NCBI GenBank assembly: GCA_900230115.1
Contig: LT907983.1
Coordinates: forward strand, 2,232,001-2,296,000
From: Spirosomataceae bacterium TFI 002
GTDB taxonomy: Bacteria; Bacteroidota; Bacteroidia; Cytophagales; Spirosomataceae
Reading direction: 5' to 3'
Length of the DNA stretch: 64,000 bases
Position 1 is the first letter of the stretch. Each line of letters starts with the position of its first letter. The position numbers were made by a program, and so were the translations under genes. The notes below the pieces were generated by a model that was not told the DNA's origin, did no database searches, and saw nothing but the letters and a program-made list of their open reading frames with translations. Below, one piece after another: positions 44,305-53,728 of this stretch.

Positions 44305-44594
44305 ATTTAGACGACTTTCATAAGGCATTTGAGAATAAGGCTCGCTTGGGTATCATGTCCATTCTGATGGTCCGTGACGCTGCAACTTTTGGTGAGCTAA
44401 AAGACCTGCTGGACATGACTGATGGCAACCTGGCAACCCATTTAAAGGCTATTGAAAAAGAGGATTTCATTTCAGTTAATAAGGAGTTTGTGAACCGTAA
44501 ACCTCAAACAACTTATGCCGCTACGAAGGCTGGGAAAGTAGCTTTTGAAGCCCACCTTAAAGTCTTGGAAGAACTAATAAAGAACAGTTTGTAG
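44301..44594 (+). CDS. Winged-helix transcriptional regulator
   Basis: The 97-residue protein is a compact wHTH of the PF13601 (winged helix DNA-binding) type: HKAFENKARLGIMSILMV, FGELKDLLDMTDGNLATHLK (recognition helix), AIEKEDFISVNKEFVNRKPQ (wing). The family often accompanies CreD-like and small membrane genes, as here. It ends a four-gene unit and its likely targets carry the TACTTTG palindrome upstream, including its own operon, so negative autoregulation is predicted. Confidence 0.85.
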   Translation: MNLDDFHKAFENKARLGIMSILMVRDAATFGELKDLLDMTDGNLATHLKAIEKEDFISVNKEFVNRKPQTTYAATKAGKVAFEAHLKVLEELIKNSL

Positions 44595-44610
44595 TATTTT
44601 TTTATTCATG

Positions 44611-44629
44611 TACTTTGTTTTTCAAAGTA
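44611..44629. promoter_or_regulatory. Candidate operator 2 (TACTTTG-N5-CAAAGTA)
   Basis: This copy has a perfect extended palindrome GTACTTTG-N5-CAAAGTAC (44610-44630) and the same ACTTTTA tail as operator 1, 13 bp before the ATG of the DUF2809 gene. It lies directly after the regulator gene, so it would control the DUF2809-MpaB-CreD unit. Confidence 0.65.
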
Positions 44630-44642
44630 CTTTTAATAATTG

Positions 44643-45017
44643 ATGGTGATAAATTTAAATTTTAAATACCTGAGCTGGTTTACGATTCTATTTCTGATAG
44701 AAACTGCCATTGCCATTTGGGTCAAAGACTCTTTTATAAGGCCATTTTTCGGAGACTTTTTGGCCTTAATTACCCTTTACTGTCTCATTAGAGGATTTAT
44801 CAATACAAGCTATTTACGTGCAGTGCTCACAAGTCTAGTTGTTTCCTACCTAATCGAAGGACTACAGTACATTGATTTTCTGTCGATTGTAAACCTGAAA
44901 GAAAACAAAATACTCAGAATAGTACTCGGTACTTCATTCACTTGGGGAGACATGGTAGCCTATACCCTTGGTGCAGTTTTAGTTTATTTAGTTGAAAATA
45001 AAAGACAGCAATCATGA
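44643..45017 (+). CDS. DUF2809 membrane protein
   Basis: The 124-residue protein has four membrane segments with RAVLTSLVVSYLIEGLQYID and FTWGDMVAYTLGAVLVYLVE, the DUF2809 pattern. Function unknown. I prefer ATG 44643 to the TTG just before it. Its stop overlaps the next gene's ATG by 4 bp (ATGA at 45014-45017). Confidence 0.8.
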   Translation: MVINLNFKYLSWFTILFLIETAIAIWVKDSFIRPFFGDFLALITLYCLIRGFINTSYLRAVLTSLVVSYLIEGLQYIDFLSIVNLKENKILRIVLGTSFTWGDMVAYTLGAVLVYLVENKRQQS

Positions 45018-45751
45018 AAATCACTCAAGAAATATGGGCTAAGTCTGATACTGTCCTATTCATATTTGCAGGTGCAGCGGCAGAGTTTTCGCTCAATAAA
45101 GCAGTAGACTGGTTGTATTTTACTGGCAAGCTGCCTGCTGATCCTCTTGGGAGGTTGTTTTCAACAGTTGAATATGCACAACGAATTCTATTTCTGGATG
45201 AAAAAGCTTCGCAAAAAGCAATTCAGCAAATCGCTCAAATTCATAAAGGCGTGGAAAAGTCAAGAGGAGCCGCCATTCCCGACTGGGCCTATAGAGATGT
45301 CTTGTACATGCTCGTTTATTATTCCATTGCAAGTTTCGAACTGCTTGAAAGGCAATTAACCGAAGCCCAAAAGGAAGAAGTGCTTCAAGAGTTTTTGAAA
45401 GTTGGTCACGGAATGGGACTACAAAAACTTCCAATCAATTACCAAGAATGGTGCATTGCTAGAGAAGCACATCTTTCGCAAAACCTCGAGCATAGTAAAT
45501 TCACAAGTGATCTCTATTTACAATATCGAATGCATTTAGGTTGGTTTCGCCACACTTTATTACTTGAAATACAAAAGCTTTTGGTACCAAAACTTGTACA
45601 TAGAAAGCTAGCACTCGGCTCGTTCACTTTCCTAAAAATAGCAGTACCACTCTACAAACTAATCAGACGATTCAGGCTTTCTATCATTCTAAAAAATGCA
45701 ATGATGCCAAGCAAATACAGCACACAAATTCAAAACTTAAATATCACATAA
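45014..45751 (+). CDS. MpaB/Rubber-oxygenase-like (DUF2236) protein
   Basis: The 245-residue protein resembles the DUF2236/MpaB family: FAGAAAEFSLNKAVDWLYFT, LPADPLGRLFSTVEYAQRIL, IHKGVEKSRGAAIPDWAYRD and HLGWFRHTLLLEIQ. Members of the family bind heme b and act as oxygenases, though most are uncharacterised. No signal peptide is seen. It overlaps the DUF2809 gene by 4 bp and lies 2 bp before the CreD-like gene. Confidence 0.75.
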   Translation: MKITQEIWAKSDTVLFIFAGAAAEFSLNKAVDWLYFTGKLPADPLGRLFSTVEYAQRILFLDEKASQKAIQQIAQIHKGVEKSRGAAIPDWAYRDVLYMLVYYSIASFELLERQLTEAQKEEVLQEFLKVGHGMGLQKLPINYQEWCIAREAHLSQNLEHSKFTSDLYLQYRMHLGWFRHTLLLEIQKLLVPKLVHRKLALGSFTFLKIAVPLYKLIRRFRLSIILKNAMMPSKYSTQIQNLNIT

Positions 45752-45753
45752 TT

Positions 45754-47043
45754 ATGAAAAATGAGAGTCCGTCTTTTTTTAGGTCAAAAGTTGCCAAAGG
45801 CATCTATGTTGGAATATTTACCCTTGCAATGGGTATCCCACTTATTTTCGTTTCAAGTCTTGTAAAGGAAAGGCAGCAAAGAAAGTCTGAAGTTGAAAAG
45901 GAGGTAACGAATCAATGGAGTAACGCACAGGAGATTAAAAGCGTGTTTATTACTATACCATTTACCGAAAACATCCAAAAAGAATCAATTGTAAACGGTA
46001 AGAAAATAACTACGATTGAAAAAGTTGAAAGTAGAATTTATATTTCACCCAAATCTATGAATGTCGTAGGCAAAGTAGACCCCGAAATACGGAAACTTGG
46101 AATTTATGAAGTGGTAGTTTACAATTCATTATTCAGCATTTCTGGTGAGTTCGAAAAGATAGATTTACCTAATAAATCAACCCGCATTTATGACGAAATG
46201 AAAGCACAAATTATTTTCGGAGTGGAAGACATTCGTGGTTTACAGGAAGAATTAATTGTCAGTTTTGGTGAACAAAAGGTCTCTTTAGAAAATAGTGATA
46301 TCAACGGATTTTTAGCTCAAAATGTCACGCTACCTACCGCAAACACACCTTATAGTTTCAAATTAAATATAAGAGGAAGTAAGAACTTAACATTCGTACC
46401 GACAGCCGCAAACACAAAAATAGAAATCAATTCAAAATGGAGTTCACCAGGGTTTTATGGTGCTTTTTTACCTAGTCATGATATTCGCAAAAACGGCTTT
46501 AAAGCAGAATGGGCAGTCTTGGAACTGAATAGAAACTTATCGAGAGTTTTCTATGATTTAAATAACAGCAGTTGGCAAGAATATAGCTTTGGTGTCAACC
46601 TTGTAGAAACTGCAAATAATTATCACAAAAACGAGCGAGCAGCTAAATATGGCTTGTTGATTATTGCATTGACTTTTTTAGCATTCTTTTTCGTAGAAGT
46701 ACTAACTGATCAAAAAGTTAATATGATCCAATATGGACTCATCGGTCTGGCATTAATAATTTTCTACTGCCTACTCCTTTCTATTTCAGAGTACCTATTA
46801 TTCAATTATGCTTATTTAATTAGTAGTGCAATGACCGTAATTTTAATCTTTCTATTTTCTAAAAGCCTACTCGGAAGCCTCAAGCCAGCATTAGCGGTTT
46901 CTGGCTTAATTGCCATCCTGTATACATTTATCTTTACAATAATACAGTTAGATGATACGGCATTGCTAATTGGTAGTCTAGGACTATTCATAATACTCGC
47001 TTTCACAATGTGGATATCACGAAAAGTAAAATGGGAGTCTTAG
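45754..47043 (+). CDS. CreD-like inner-membrane protein
   Basis: The 429 residues show an N-terminal anchor at about 18-38, a conserved opening LIFVSSLVKERQQRKSEVEK (as in CreD SLVxERQxRRxEA), a large periplasmic domain to about 300, and five or six C-terminal membrane segments (LLIIALTFLAFFFVEVL onward). CreD is linked to envelope integrity and colicin or beta-lactam tolerance in enterics. It is last of the DUF2809-MpaB-CreD unit, separated by 2 bp, and followed by a terminator-like hairpin. Confidence 0.8.
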   Translation: MKNESPSFFRSKVAKGIYVGIFTLAMGIPLIFVSSLVKERQQRKSEVEKEVTNQWSNAQEIKSVFITIPFTENIQKESIVNGKKITTIEKVESRIYISPKSMNVVGKVDPEIRKLGIYEVVVYNSLFSISGEFEKIDLPNKSTRIYDEMKAQIIFGVEDIRGLQEELIVSFGEQKVSLENSDINGFLAQNVTLPTANTPYSFKLNIRGSKNLTFVPTAANTKIEINSKWSSPGFYGAFLPSHDIRKNGFKAEWAVLELNRNLSRVFYDLNNSSWQEYSFGVNLVETANNYHKNERAAKYGLLIIALTFLAFFFVEVLTDQKVNMIQYGLIGLALIIFYCLLLSISEYLLFNYAYLISSAMTVILIFLFSKSLLGSLKPALAVSGLIAILYTFIFTIIQLDDTALLIGSLGLFIILAFTMWISRKVKWES

Positions 47044-47052
47044 ATGACTCGC

Positions 47053-47086
47053 TTGGGGAGTTGAATGTTCGAAATCAATTCCCCAA
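47053..47086. terminator. Terminator-like hairpin between convergent genes
   Basis: TTGGGGAGTTGA (47053-47064) pairs with TCAATTCCCCAA (47075-47086) with one wobble pair and a 10-nt loop. It lies 10 bp after the CreD-like stop and before the convergent TauE gene; no U-tract follows, so termination is likely but imperfect. Confidence 0.5.
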
Positions 47087-47157
47087 ATTGAATTAACCTA
47101 TTGTATTTGCGACGAAGTAAACCTACTTTAAAACAAACTTGATCAACGGCGTTTTTA

Positions 47158-48060
47158 TCAAAAAGCACTTAAAAGCGTTCTTAAACTCAAGGCAATTAAT
47201 AAAAGGCCAACAAGTATTGTAGCTGACTTTGTAGGAATCTTGTTTACTAAAAATGCTCCGATTGGTGCCGCTATTATTCCGCCGATAATAAGTCCAGCTA
47301 TTACCCTCCACCCACTGATTCCACCAAACAAAATAAAGGTAACTCCACTTGCAAATGAAATCGCAAACTCTGCTGTATTTACAGACCCAATTGTGTATCT
47401 CGCCTCACCTCCACGACTCATTAATGTAGAAGTTACGATAGGCCCCCAACCTCCACCACCAACTGCATCCATAAACCCACCAAAAACAGCCAATAATCCT
47501 ATCCTCTTTGTATCTCTCTTTACGATGTTTTTTCTCAAGCCCTTTATCACAATTGTAACTGCCAAAATGATCATGTACACAGCAATATATGGCTTAATTG
47601 CCTTTCCATCAATGACATCAGCAAGAAGATATGCTCCTACAAATGACCCTAACACTCCGGGTAAAATGAGTCTTATGACCAATTTTTTATCAATGTTTTT
47701 GAACTTATAATGAGAGATTGCAGAAGCTCCAGTAGTGAACATTTCTGCTACATGAACGCCCATACTACTTATTACTGGACTTACTCCAAATGATAACAAA
47801 AACGAGGTTGAGGTTGCCCCATAACCCATACCAAGTGTTCCGTCAACAAGTTGTGCAAACACCCCAATCATCAAAAAGATAAAAAAGTCGGTATCAAAGC
47901 CATTGGAGATATTGACCCAAGTAAACTTTTCATGATAATTAAAGGCAATAGATACCAGTAAGGAAAGCATCAATACCACAGGAATCACGTACCATAAACT
48001 ATTTTTAAAACCTGATTCAGAGACTTCACTTTCCGCCAATTCTAAATTATTTACTTTCAA
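47158..48060 (-). CDS. TauE/SafE-family permease
   Basis: The 300-residue protein has about eight membrane segments with LVDGTLGMGYGATSTSFLLS in the first half and GGFMDAVGGGGWGPIVTSTL in the second, the duplicated TauE/SafE signature. The family exports sulfite, sulfoacetate or other small anions; substrate here unknown. It overlaps the DUF2490 gene by 14 bp, so the two are coupled. Confidence 0.88.
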   Translation of the reverse strand: MKVNNLELAESEVSESGFKNSLWYVIPVVLMLSLLVSIAFNYHEKFTWVNISNGFDTDFFIFLMIGVFAQLVDGTLGMGYGATSTSFLLSFGVSPVISSMGVHVAEMFTTGASAISHYKFKNIDKKLVIRLILPGVLGSFVGAYLLADVIDGKAIKPYIAVYMIILAVTIVIKGLRKNIVKRDTKRIGLLAVFGGFMDAVGGGGWGPIVTSTLMSRGGEARYTIGSVNTAEFAISFASGVTFILFGGISGWRVIAGLIIGGIIAAPIGAFLVNKIPTKSATILVGLLLIALSLRTLLSAF

Positions 48061-48796
48061 TCTTTCTTAGGTTAATTTTGTGATAAACTGTAAAGCGAAT
48101 TATGTTTCTGTTGTAGAAATCAATGCCAGATGCCCTCTGCTGGAACAAGTTCATATAGCCCAATTCAGCTGAAATATTTTTGCCGAAACCTTGTTCTATT
48201 CCTACATAAAGCCTTCGCTGATCAAATTGATTGTAGATGACCTTTCTACCAGTGTTTAGCATTATTTCAGTATTCGCCTTTAGAGTGGTGGAAGATCGTG
48301 AATCAGCTCTATTCAACAGATAGTTTAGTTGGACTCTATACCTACACCTCAAATTGAAACTATAGCCATCCAGAAGCTCGTTACTGTAGTTTTTATGAAT
48401 GAATCTCTCGTCTATTCTTATCCTTTGCTGAATTTTCAATTTGGGAGAAGTGGAAAAACTATAATTAATTTCTTGTGTAGGACGCAACTCAGGCACTACT
48501 AAACCCGAATTTGAAGAGGGAATTTGTGGACTTTGCAATGAATAAGTTAAGCCTGCACCAAGTTCCAAACTCGGCGACAACTTGTAGTGTAGTCTAGAAT
48601 GTCCAATAAAATGATGCTGGATATTAGAACTTAAAAACCGCCTTTCATCTAGCTCATTATGCCAAGTGAAAGTCTTATTAATCTTTAACTGATTATAATA
48701 CCTTACCCAATATAGGTTTTGGTTGGTAATTTGCTTTTCCTGTGCAAATACCTTCGCACCTATTAAGCAAAGAGGAAAAATCAGCATTAGTCTCAA
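48047..48796 (-). CDS. DUF2490 outer-membrane protein
   Basis: The 249-residue product has a signal peptide (MLIFPLCLIGAKVFAQ) and the DUF2490 opening NQNLYWVRYYNQLKINKTFT, followed by alternating beta strands ending RNIIRFTVYHKINLR. A small outer-membrane barrel is predicted. It precedes the TauE-type permease, overlapping by 14 bp, suggesting the two act together on a small solute (inference). Confidence 0.8.
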   Translation of the reverse strand: MRLMLIFPLCLIGAKVFAQEKQITNQNLYWVRYYNQLKINKTFTWHNELDERRFLSSNIQHHFIGHSRLHYKLSPSLELGAGLTYSLQSPQIPSSNSGLVVPELRPTQEINYSFSTSPKLKIQQRIRIDERFIHKNYSNELLDGYSFNLRCRYRVQLNYLLNRADSRSSTTLKANTEIMLNTGRKVIYNQFDQRRLYVGIEQGFGKNISAELGYMNLFQQRASGIDFYNRNIIRFTVYHKINLRKIESK

Positions 48797-48990
48797 GTCA
48801 ATAAATATTTAAAAAGATAAACAGCCGCAAATGTAATACTCTATTTAATCTATGGACTTTATAGTTTAATATTTATTTTCATTGCCCACATAAATCTAAA
48901 GTTACCCAATAAGAACCCTGTAGTACCTTTTGAAACAATAAACAGATAAGATAACTTTCATTCCCCGTTACTAATTCTCAATGAAGTGAA

Positions 48991-48998
48991 TATTTTTG
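48991..48998 (+). promoter_or_regulatory. TATTTTTG -7 box upstream of purM
   Basis: TATTTTTG fits TAnnTTTG, 57 bp before the purM ATG. No -33 TTG was found. No purine riboswitch-like fold was recognised in the leader. Confidence 0.4.
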
Positions 48999-49055
48999 AA
49001 GAGCAAAATTTAAAAACCCTTACCTTTACAACTAAAGAATACTACTCCCAAAAGA

Positions 49056-50231
49056 ATGACAGATCGCTACATGCAGCGAGGTGTATCGGCCTCCAAAGAA
49101 GATGTTCACAAAGCCATAGAAAAGCTCGACAAGGGGCTATTCCCAAAAGCCTTTTGCAAGATTTCACCCGATACCCTAGGCGGAGATGCCGCATACTGCA
49201 ATATTATGCACGCCGATGGGGCTGGTACTAAGACTTCTCTTGCTTATCTATATTGGAAAGAAACTGGTGATCTCAGTGTATGGAAAGGTATTGCTCAAGA
49301 CAGCATTATCATGAATACGGATGACCTCCTTTGTGTGGGAGCTACGGGCCCTATTTTAATGTCTTCCTCTATAGATCGTAATAAAATGAAGATCCCTGGC
49401 GAAGTAATTTCGGCATTGATCAATGGTGCAGAAGAAGTACTTGAAATGCTTCGCTCACACGGTTTTGAGATACATTCTACTGGTGGTGAAACCGCAGATG
49501 TAGGAGATTTGGTGAGAACAATTACCGTTAACACAACTGTAATTGGTCGCATGAAAAGAGCTGATGTAATCTCAAATGATAACATAAAACCTGGCGATGT
49601 TATCGTGGGAATGGCGTCTTACGGTCAGGCAACATACGAAACTGAGTACAATGGAGGAATGGGCAGCAATGGTCTTACCAGTGCTCGTCACGACGTATTA
49701 GATAAACTTTATACCAAAAAATATCCTGAAAGCTACGATAGTGAAATCCATAGTTCTCTGATTTATTCGGGAACAAAAAACCTGAAGGATACAGTAAAGT
49801 TACCAAATGGCGAAAGCATAAGCATAGGGAAACTTATTCTGTCCCCTACCCGCACCTATGCTCCCGTAATTAAAAAAGCACTTGAGAAAATGCGTGCCAA
49901 TATTCATGGAATGGTTCATTGCAGTGGTGGTGCACAAACAAAGATTCTTCACTTTATAGAAGGCTTACATATCGTCAAAAACAACATGTTGCCTATACCT
50001 CCACTTTTTAATTTGATCCAAAAAGAAAGCGGAACGAGCTGGCAAGAGATGTACAAAGTTTTCAATATGGGTCATCGCATGGAAGTTTATTTACCAAAAG
50101 AAAAAGCTCAAGAGCTGATCGATATTTCTACGTCATTTGGAATAGAAGCACAAGTTATTGGTCATGTGGAAGCGGCTGATTCCAAGAAGGTCACTGTAAG
50201 TTCGGAGCATGGAGTGTTTGAGTATGAGTGA
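49056..50231 (+). CDS. purM: Phosphoribosylformylglycinamidine cyclo-ligase
   Basis: PurM closes formylglycinamidine ribonucleotide to AIR with ATP in purine synthesis. The 391 residues begin MTDRYMQRGVSASKEDVHKA and show HADGAGTKTSLAYLY (the SGVDGVGTK-equivalent loop), AQDSIIMNTDDLLCVGATGP and STGGETADVGDLV. This longer, divergent form is the one I associate with Bacteroidota. It stands alone. A TATTTTTG box lies upstream at 48991-48998. Confidence 0.88.
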   Translation: MTDRYMQRGVSASKEDVHKAIEKLDKGLFPKAFCKISPDTLGGDAAYCNIMHADGAGTKTSLAYLYWKETGDLSVWKGIAQDSIIMNTDDLLCVGATGPILMSSSIDRNKMKIPGEVISALINGAEEVLEMLRSHGFEIHSTGGETADVGDLVRTITVNTTVIGRMKRADVISNDNIKPGDVIVGMASYGQATYETEYNGGMGSNGLTSARHDVLDKLYTKKYPESYDSEIHSSLIYSGTKNLKDTVKLPNGESISIGKLILSPTRTYAPVIKKALEKMRANIHGMVHCSGGAQTKILHFIEGLHIVKNNMLPIPPLFNLIQKESGTSWQEMYKVFNMGHRMEVYLPKEKAQELIDISTSFGIEAQVIGHVEAADSKKVTVSSEHGVFEYE

Positions 50232-50341
50232 TTTCGTATTTTTATGCTTTAGGGACAAAAGCTCTCGTATTGGGTAAAATTATCTTCAATTTAAAAGCCA
50301 AGTACGGCATTTAGCCCCGCTCAATAAGTGTGGTCTACTTT

Positions 50342-50375
50342 TTGCACTACTAGTTAAAAAAGGCATGTAAATTTG
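50342..50375 (+). promoter_or_regulatory. Promoter of the DUF1800 operon
   Basis: TTG (50342-50344), 23 bp, TAAATTTG (50368-50375) fits the Bacteroidota pattern at the long end of spacing; the ATG is at 50412, giving a leader of about 30 nt. Confidence 0.5.
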
Positions 50376-50411
50376 ATTTACAATAGCTTTTCTAAACACA
50401 TGTAAGTGCCC

Positions 50412-52268
50412 ATGAGAATACCTCTACTTTTCAGTTGCATACTGCTGAATCTTAATGCCTTCTGCCAATCACCAACAACCTTTGGGAAAGGAAATATTGA
50501 AGGCGTAAGTGTCACATCAAGTTCTAATTCTACATCAGGAATTGAGACCTTGCTCACCACTGGTTATTTGCCCAATGACAATGCTGCTTCACGCTTTTTA
50601 TCTCAAGCAACATTTGGAGCTGACTCCACAACAATCCAACAAGTAAAAGCAATAGGAATTGAGCCGTGGCTTGATCAGCAATTGGCAATGCAACCTGGGT
50701 TCAATTTCCATCAGTTTATAGCTCAAAAACACATAGAAATTCGCGATTCTTTAAGGTTGAAGTCGCCATCTGCTACAATAGAATTGAAAGATGTTTTTAT
50801 AGGAGACGAAATGTTTGACTTAGCTTGGTTTCAAGGTGCTATGACAACTCCAGACCAAGTTAGATGGCGTGTAAGCTTTGCACTCAGCGAAATTTTTGTC
50901 ACTTCACGAAATTCTCCATTTGCCGAAAACGCATATGCATTGGGTGATTATTACGATGTGCTCAATGAGCACGCTTTTGGCAACTATCGCTCCCTTATTG
51001 ATAGTATTACATATCATCCAGCCATGGCGATTTATCTTACGTACATGAATAACCATGCTACCGACACAACCGACGGAAAGCAGGTTTTTCCAGATGAAAA
51101 CTATGCCCGCGAATTAATGCAACTTTTTTCTATCGGTTTATATGAACTCAACATAGATGGAACAGAGAAAAAAGATGTAAACGGAAACAGTATTCCAACT
51201 TATGACAATAGTGACATAGCTGGTCTTGCGAAGGTGTTCACAGGCTTATCGTGGCAAGATTCCAGGTATTTAGGCGACCGACAAACAGGCGACTTAAGAG
51301 ATTTATGGTATACCAAAAGGTTGAAATTTTTCCCAATTGATAGTAGCAAATTAAGTAGAATTGTCAATGGTCATGAGCCAGGTGCAAAATTCTTTTTGGG
51401 TCAAATGATTCCAAACCGACCAGTTGCACAAGGTGAACAGGACATTCAAGATGCCCTTAATATTATTTTTAATCACCCCAATGTTGGGCCGTTTATGGCA
51501 CTTCGCCTTATTCAAAGGCTCGTAACATCAAACCCAACACCAGCATATGTTGCACGGGTCGCAACAGTATTCAACAACAATGGCTACGGAGTTAGAGGTG
51601 ATCTTAGGGCCGTGGTAAGAGCAATATTACTTGACAACGAGGCGAGAGAATGTTGCAATGGATTGGAACCATACAAAGGGCATTTGAAAGAGCCATTTGT
51701 GAGGTATATGAATTTAGTCAAAGGTTTAAACTTAACTTCAACTACCGGTAGGTTTAGAAACAGAATGACAGAGGTTTACAACCAAACCGATCAAAAGCCA
51801 CTAGCTTCTCCTTCAGTATTTAACTTTTTTCATACAGACTATCAGCCTGACAACTCTTACACGGAAAATAACAAATACGCTCCTGAGTTCGAAATTCTGA
51901 ACTCTCAAACACTCACAGGTTACCTAAATGCCCTTAAAGAGTGGTTGATTGATAATGACCCAGTGGACTACTATGGAATATTTAGTCAAGAAACTTATAA
52001 ACCAGAAGAGAGGCCGGGTTTTGATTTAGAAAAATATAGGTACCTCGCACAAGACAAATATATTCCAGAGCTCCTGGACAAGTTCAATCATATTTTCGCC
52101 CATGGCAGCCTTTCGCCCAAGTCTTTAGAAATTATTAAAAACTCTTTGGATCAAATGACTGTCAGAAAATATAGCGATGGTTCACTTGACCAAACAGAAC
52201 TTGACCGAAAGCTAAGAATCGCAATTTTCCTAATAATGTCTTCCCCAGACTACCTCATAAACAAGTAA
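50412..52268 (+). CDS. DUF1800 family protein
   Basis: A signal peptide (MRIPLLFSCILLNLNAFCQ) precedes a 618-residue DUF1800 domain: AASRFLSQATFGADSTTIQQ, QVRWRVSFALSEIFVTSRNS, DENYARELMQLFSIGLYELN and VKGLNLTSTTGRFRNRMTEV. DUF1800 and DUF1501 genes are regularly paired and their function is unknown; a role in surface or sulfated glycan handling is speculated. I prefer ATG 50412 over the in-frame GTG at 50406. It begins a three-gene operon. Confidence 0.85.
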   Translation: MRIPLLFSCILLNLNAFCQSPTTFGKGNIEGVSVTSSSNSTSGIETLLTTGYLPNDNAASRFLSQATFGADSTTIQQVKAIGIEPWLDQQLAMQPGFNFHQFIAQKHIEIRDSLRLKSPSATIELKDVFIGDEMFDLAWFQGAMTTPDQVRWRVSFALSEIFVTSRNSPFAENAYALGDYYDVLNEHAFGNYRSLIDSITYHPAMAIYLTYMNNHATDTTDGKQVFPDENYARELMQLFSIGLYELNIDGTEKKDVNGNSIPTYDNSDIAGLAKVFTGLSWQDSRYLGDRQTGDLRDLWYTKRLKFFPIDSSKLSRIVNGHEPGAKFFLGQMIPNRPVAQGEQDIQDALNIIFNHPNVGPFMALRLIQRLVTSNPTPAYVARVATVFNNNGYGVRGDLRAVVRAILLDNEARECCNGLEPYKGHLKEPFVRYMNLVKGLNLTSTTGRFRNRMTEVYNQTDQKPLASPSVFNFFHTDYQPDNSYTENNKYAPEFEILNSQTLTGYLNALKEWLIDNDPVDYYGIFSQETYKPEERPGFDLEKYRYLAQDKYIPELLDKFNHIFAHGSLSPKSLEIIKNSLDQMTVRKYSDGSLDQTELDRKLRIAIFLIMSSPDYLINK

Positions 52269-52269
52269 C

Positions 52270-53724
52270 ATGAAAAGAAGAGACTTTATCAAACATGCTT
52301 CATGTGGAGCAATGGGAGCTGGAACACTTTTAAGTACACTTACAAGCCTAGGTTCTGTAAACGGAGCAGTTAAAAAAGAAACCACATCTCCACCAGAAGA
52401 CTACAAGGCAATTGTGTGTATTTTACTTGCAGGTGGGATGGACTCATACAACGTACTAATTCCTAATGGAATTGGTACAAATGGAGACAATGGCTTAGCA
52501 GAATATAACGCAATTAGAACTGACTTGGCTATTAGTAACCCTTTGGCACTCAACAATCCATTGGCAAATAGCTTCAGAGGTCGCTTAAGTCCTTATCAGT
52601 CATTTGGGGTACACCCAGGCATGACAGGTGTGAGAGATTTATACAATGCAGGAAAGCTCTCCTTTTTGTCCAATATAGGAACATTGGTAGAGCCGGTTGC
52701 GGATAAAACAGCATATCAAAATAGTGCCACCAAGCTGCCTTTGGGTATATATTCTCACGCAGATCAAATTATGCAATGGCAAACAAGTGTACCTCAAAGT
52801 AGAGATGCACTTGGAGTAGGAGGTCGAATTGCTGATTTATTGAATGCTTCAAATCAAAATGAAGCTATATCAATGAATCTTTCTTTTGCCGGAAGAAATA
52901 TCTTTCAGCGTGGAAATAACATAACTGAATATTCGCTTAGCAATGATATTGACCCAAATAAGGTCGGATTCGAAACTTTACCCAACTGGGGAAATACTGG
53001 ACTTCTCACTGAACTGAGAAATAATGCCATTGACTCTATGGCAAATGAAGTCTATGCAAATGTGCTCAAAAACACCCTTGGTACAACAACAAAAACATCA
53101 ATTGCAGCATTCGAACTACTGAGTCAGGCTTTACAAAAAGTGCCATCAATTCCACAGGGAAGTTACCCTTACCCTAATTCAAATTTAGGTCGTGACCTTG
53201 AGGCAATCGCCAAAATGATCAGTGTAAGACAAGAGATTGGAGCAAAAAAACAAATCTTTTTCGTAACCGTAGGAGGTTGGGATATGCACGATAACTTGGT
53301 AACCGGATTGGCAGGAAAGCTACCAGATGTCTCCTCGGCATTGAGAGCATTTTATAATGCTACAGAACAACTAGGGGTACAAAATAACGTAACAACTTAT
53401 ACAATTTCAGATTTTGCGAGAACCGTAACATCAAATGGACAAGGGTCTGACCATGCTTGGGGTGGTAACATGATGGTAATGGGAGGAAGTGTAAATGGCG
53501 GTAAAATATTTGGTTCGTACCCAAAAATGAATCTCGATAACAATCCGCATAGTGTTTCTTTCAGAGGAAACTTTATTCCAGCTATCTCCACAGATGAAAT
53601 GTATGCAGAGTTGGCACTTTGGTATGGGGTAGCTCCTGGCCAGTTGCCCTATGTATTACCCAACCTTTCTAATTTTTATTCTTACTCATCCAGCAACAAG
53701 CCAGTAGGCTTTATGAATTATTAA
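52270..53724 (+). CDS. DUF1501 family protein with twin-arginine signal
   Basis: The 484-residue protein starts MKRRDFIKHASCGAMGAGTL, a twin-arginine (Tat) signal, so it folds in the cytoplasm before export. The body has ILLAGGMDSYNVLIPNG, LSFLSNIGTLVEPV, HADQIMQWQT and TVGGWDMHDNLVTGLAGKLP, then SDFARTVTSNGQGSDHAWGG: the DUF1501 pattern, which resembles the alkaline-phosphatase/sulfatase-like fold. It starts 1 bp after the DUF1800 stop. Confidence 0.85.
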   Translation: MKRRDFIKHASCGAMGAGTLLSTLTSLGSVNGAVKKETTSPPEDYKAIVCILLAGGMDSYNVLIPNGIGTNGDNGLAEYNAIRTDLAISNPLALNNPLANSFRGRLSPYQSFGVHPGMTGVRDLYNAGKLSFLSNIGTLVEPVADKTAYQNSATKLPLGIYSHADQIMQWQTSVPQSRDALGVGGRIADLLNASNQNEAISMNLSFAGRNIFQRGNNITEYSLSNDIDPNKVGFETLPNWGNTGLLTELRNNAIDSMANEVYANVLKNTLGTTTKTSIAAFELLSQALQKVPSIPQGSYPYPNSNLGRDLEAIAKMISVRQEIGAKKQIFFVTVGGWDMHDNLVTGLAGKLPDVSSALRAFYNATEQLGVQNNVTTYTISDFARTVTSNGQGSDHAWGGNMMVMGGSVNGGKIFGSYPKMNLDNNPHSVSFRGNFIPAISTDEMYAELALWYGVAPGQLPYVLPNLSNFYSYSSSNKPVGFMNY

Positions 53725-53728
53725 ACCC

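Noticed and set aside
45120-45434. 104-aa minus-strand frame inside the MpaB-like gene
   Set aside because: Opposite-strand shadow of a gene with clear family motifs and coupled neighbours.
48986-49231. 81-aa plus-strand frame overlapping the purM start
   Set aside because: Wrong frame of the conserved PurM N-terminus.
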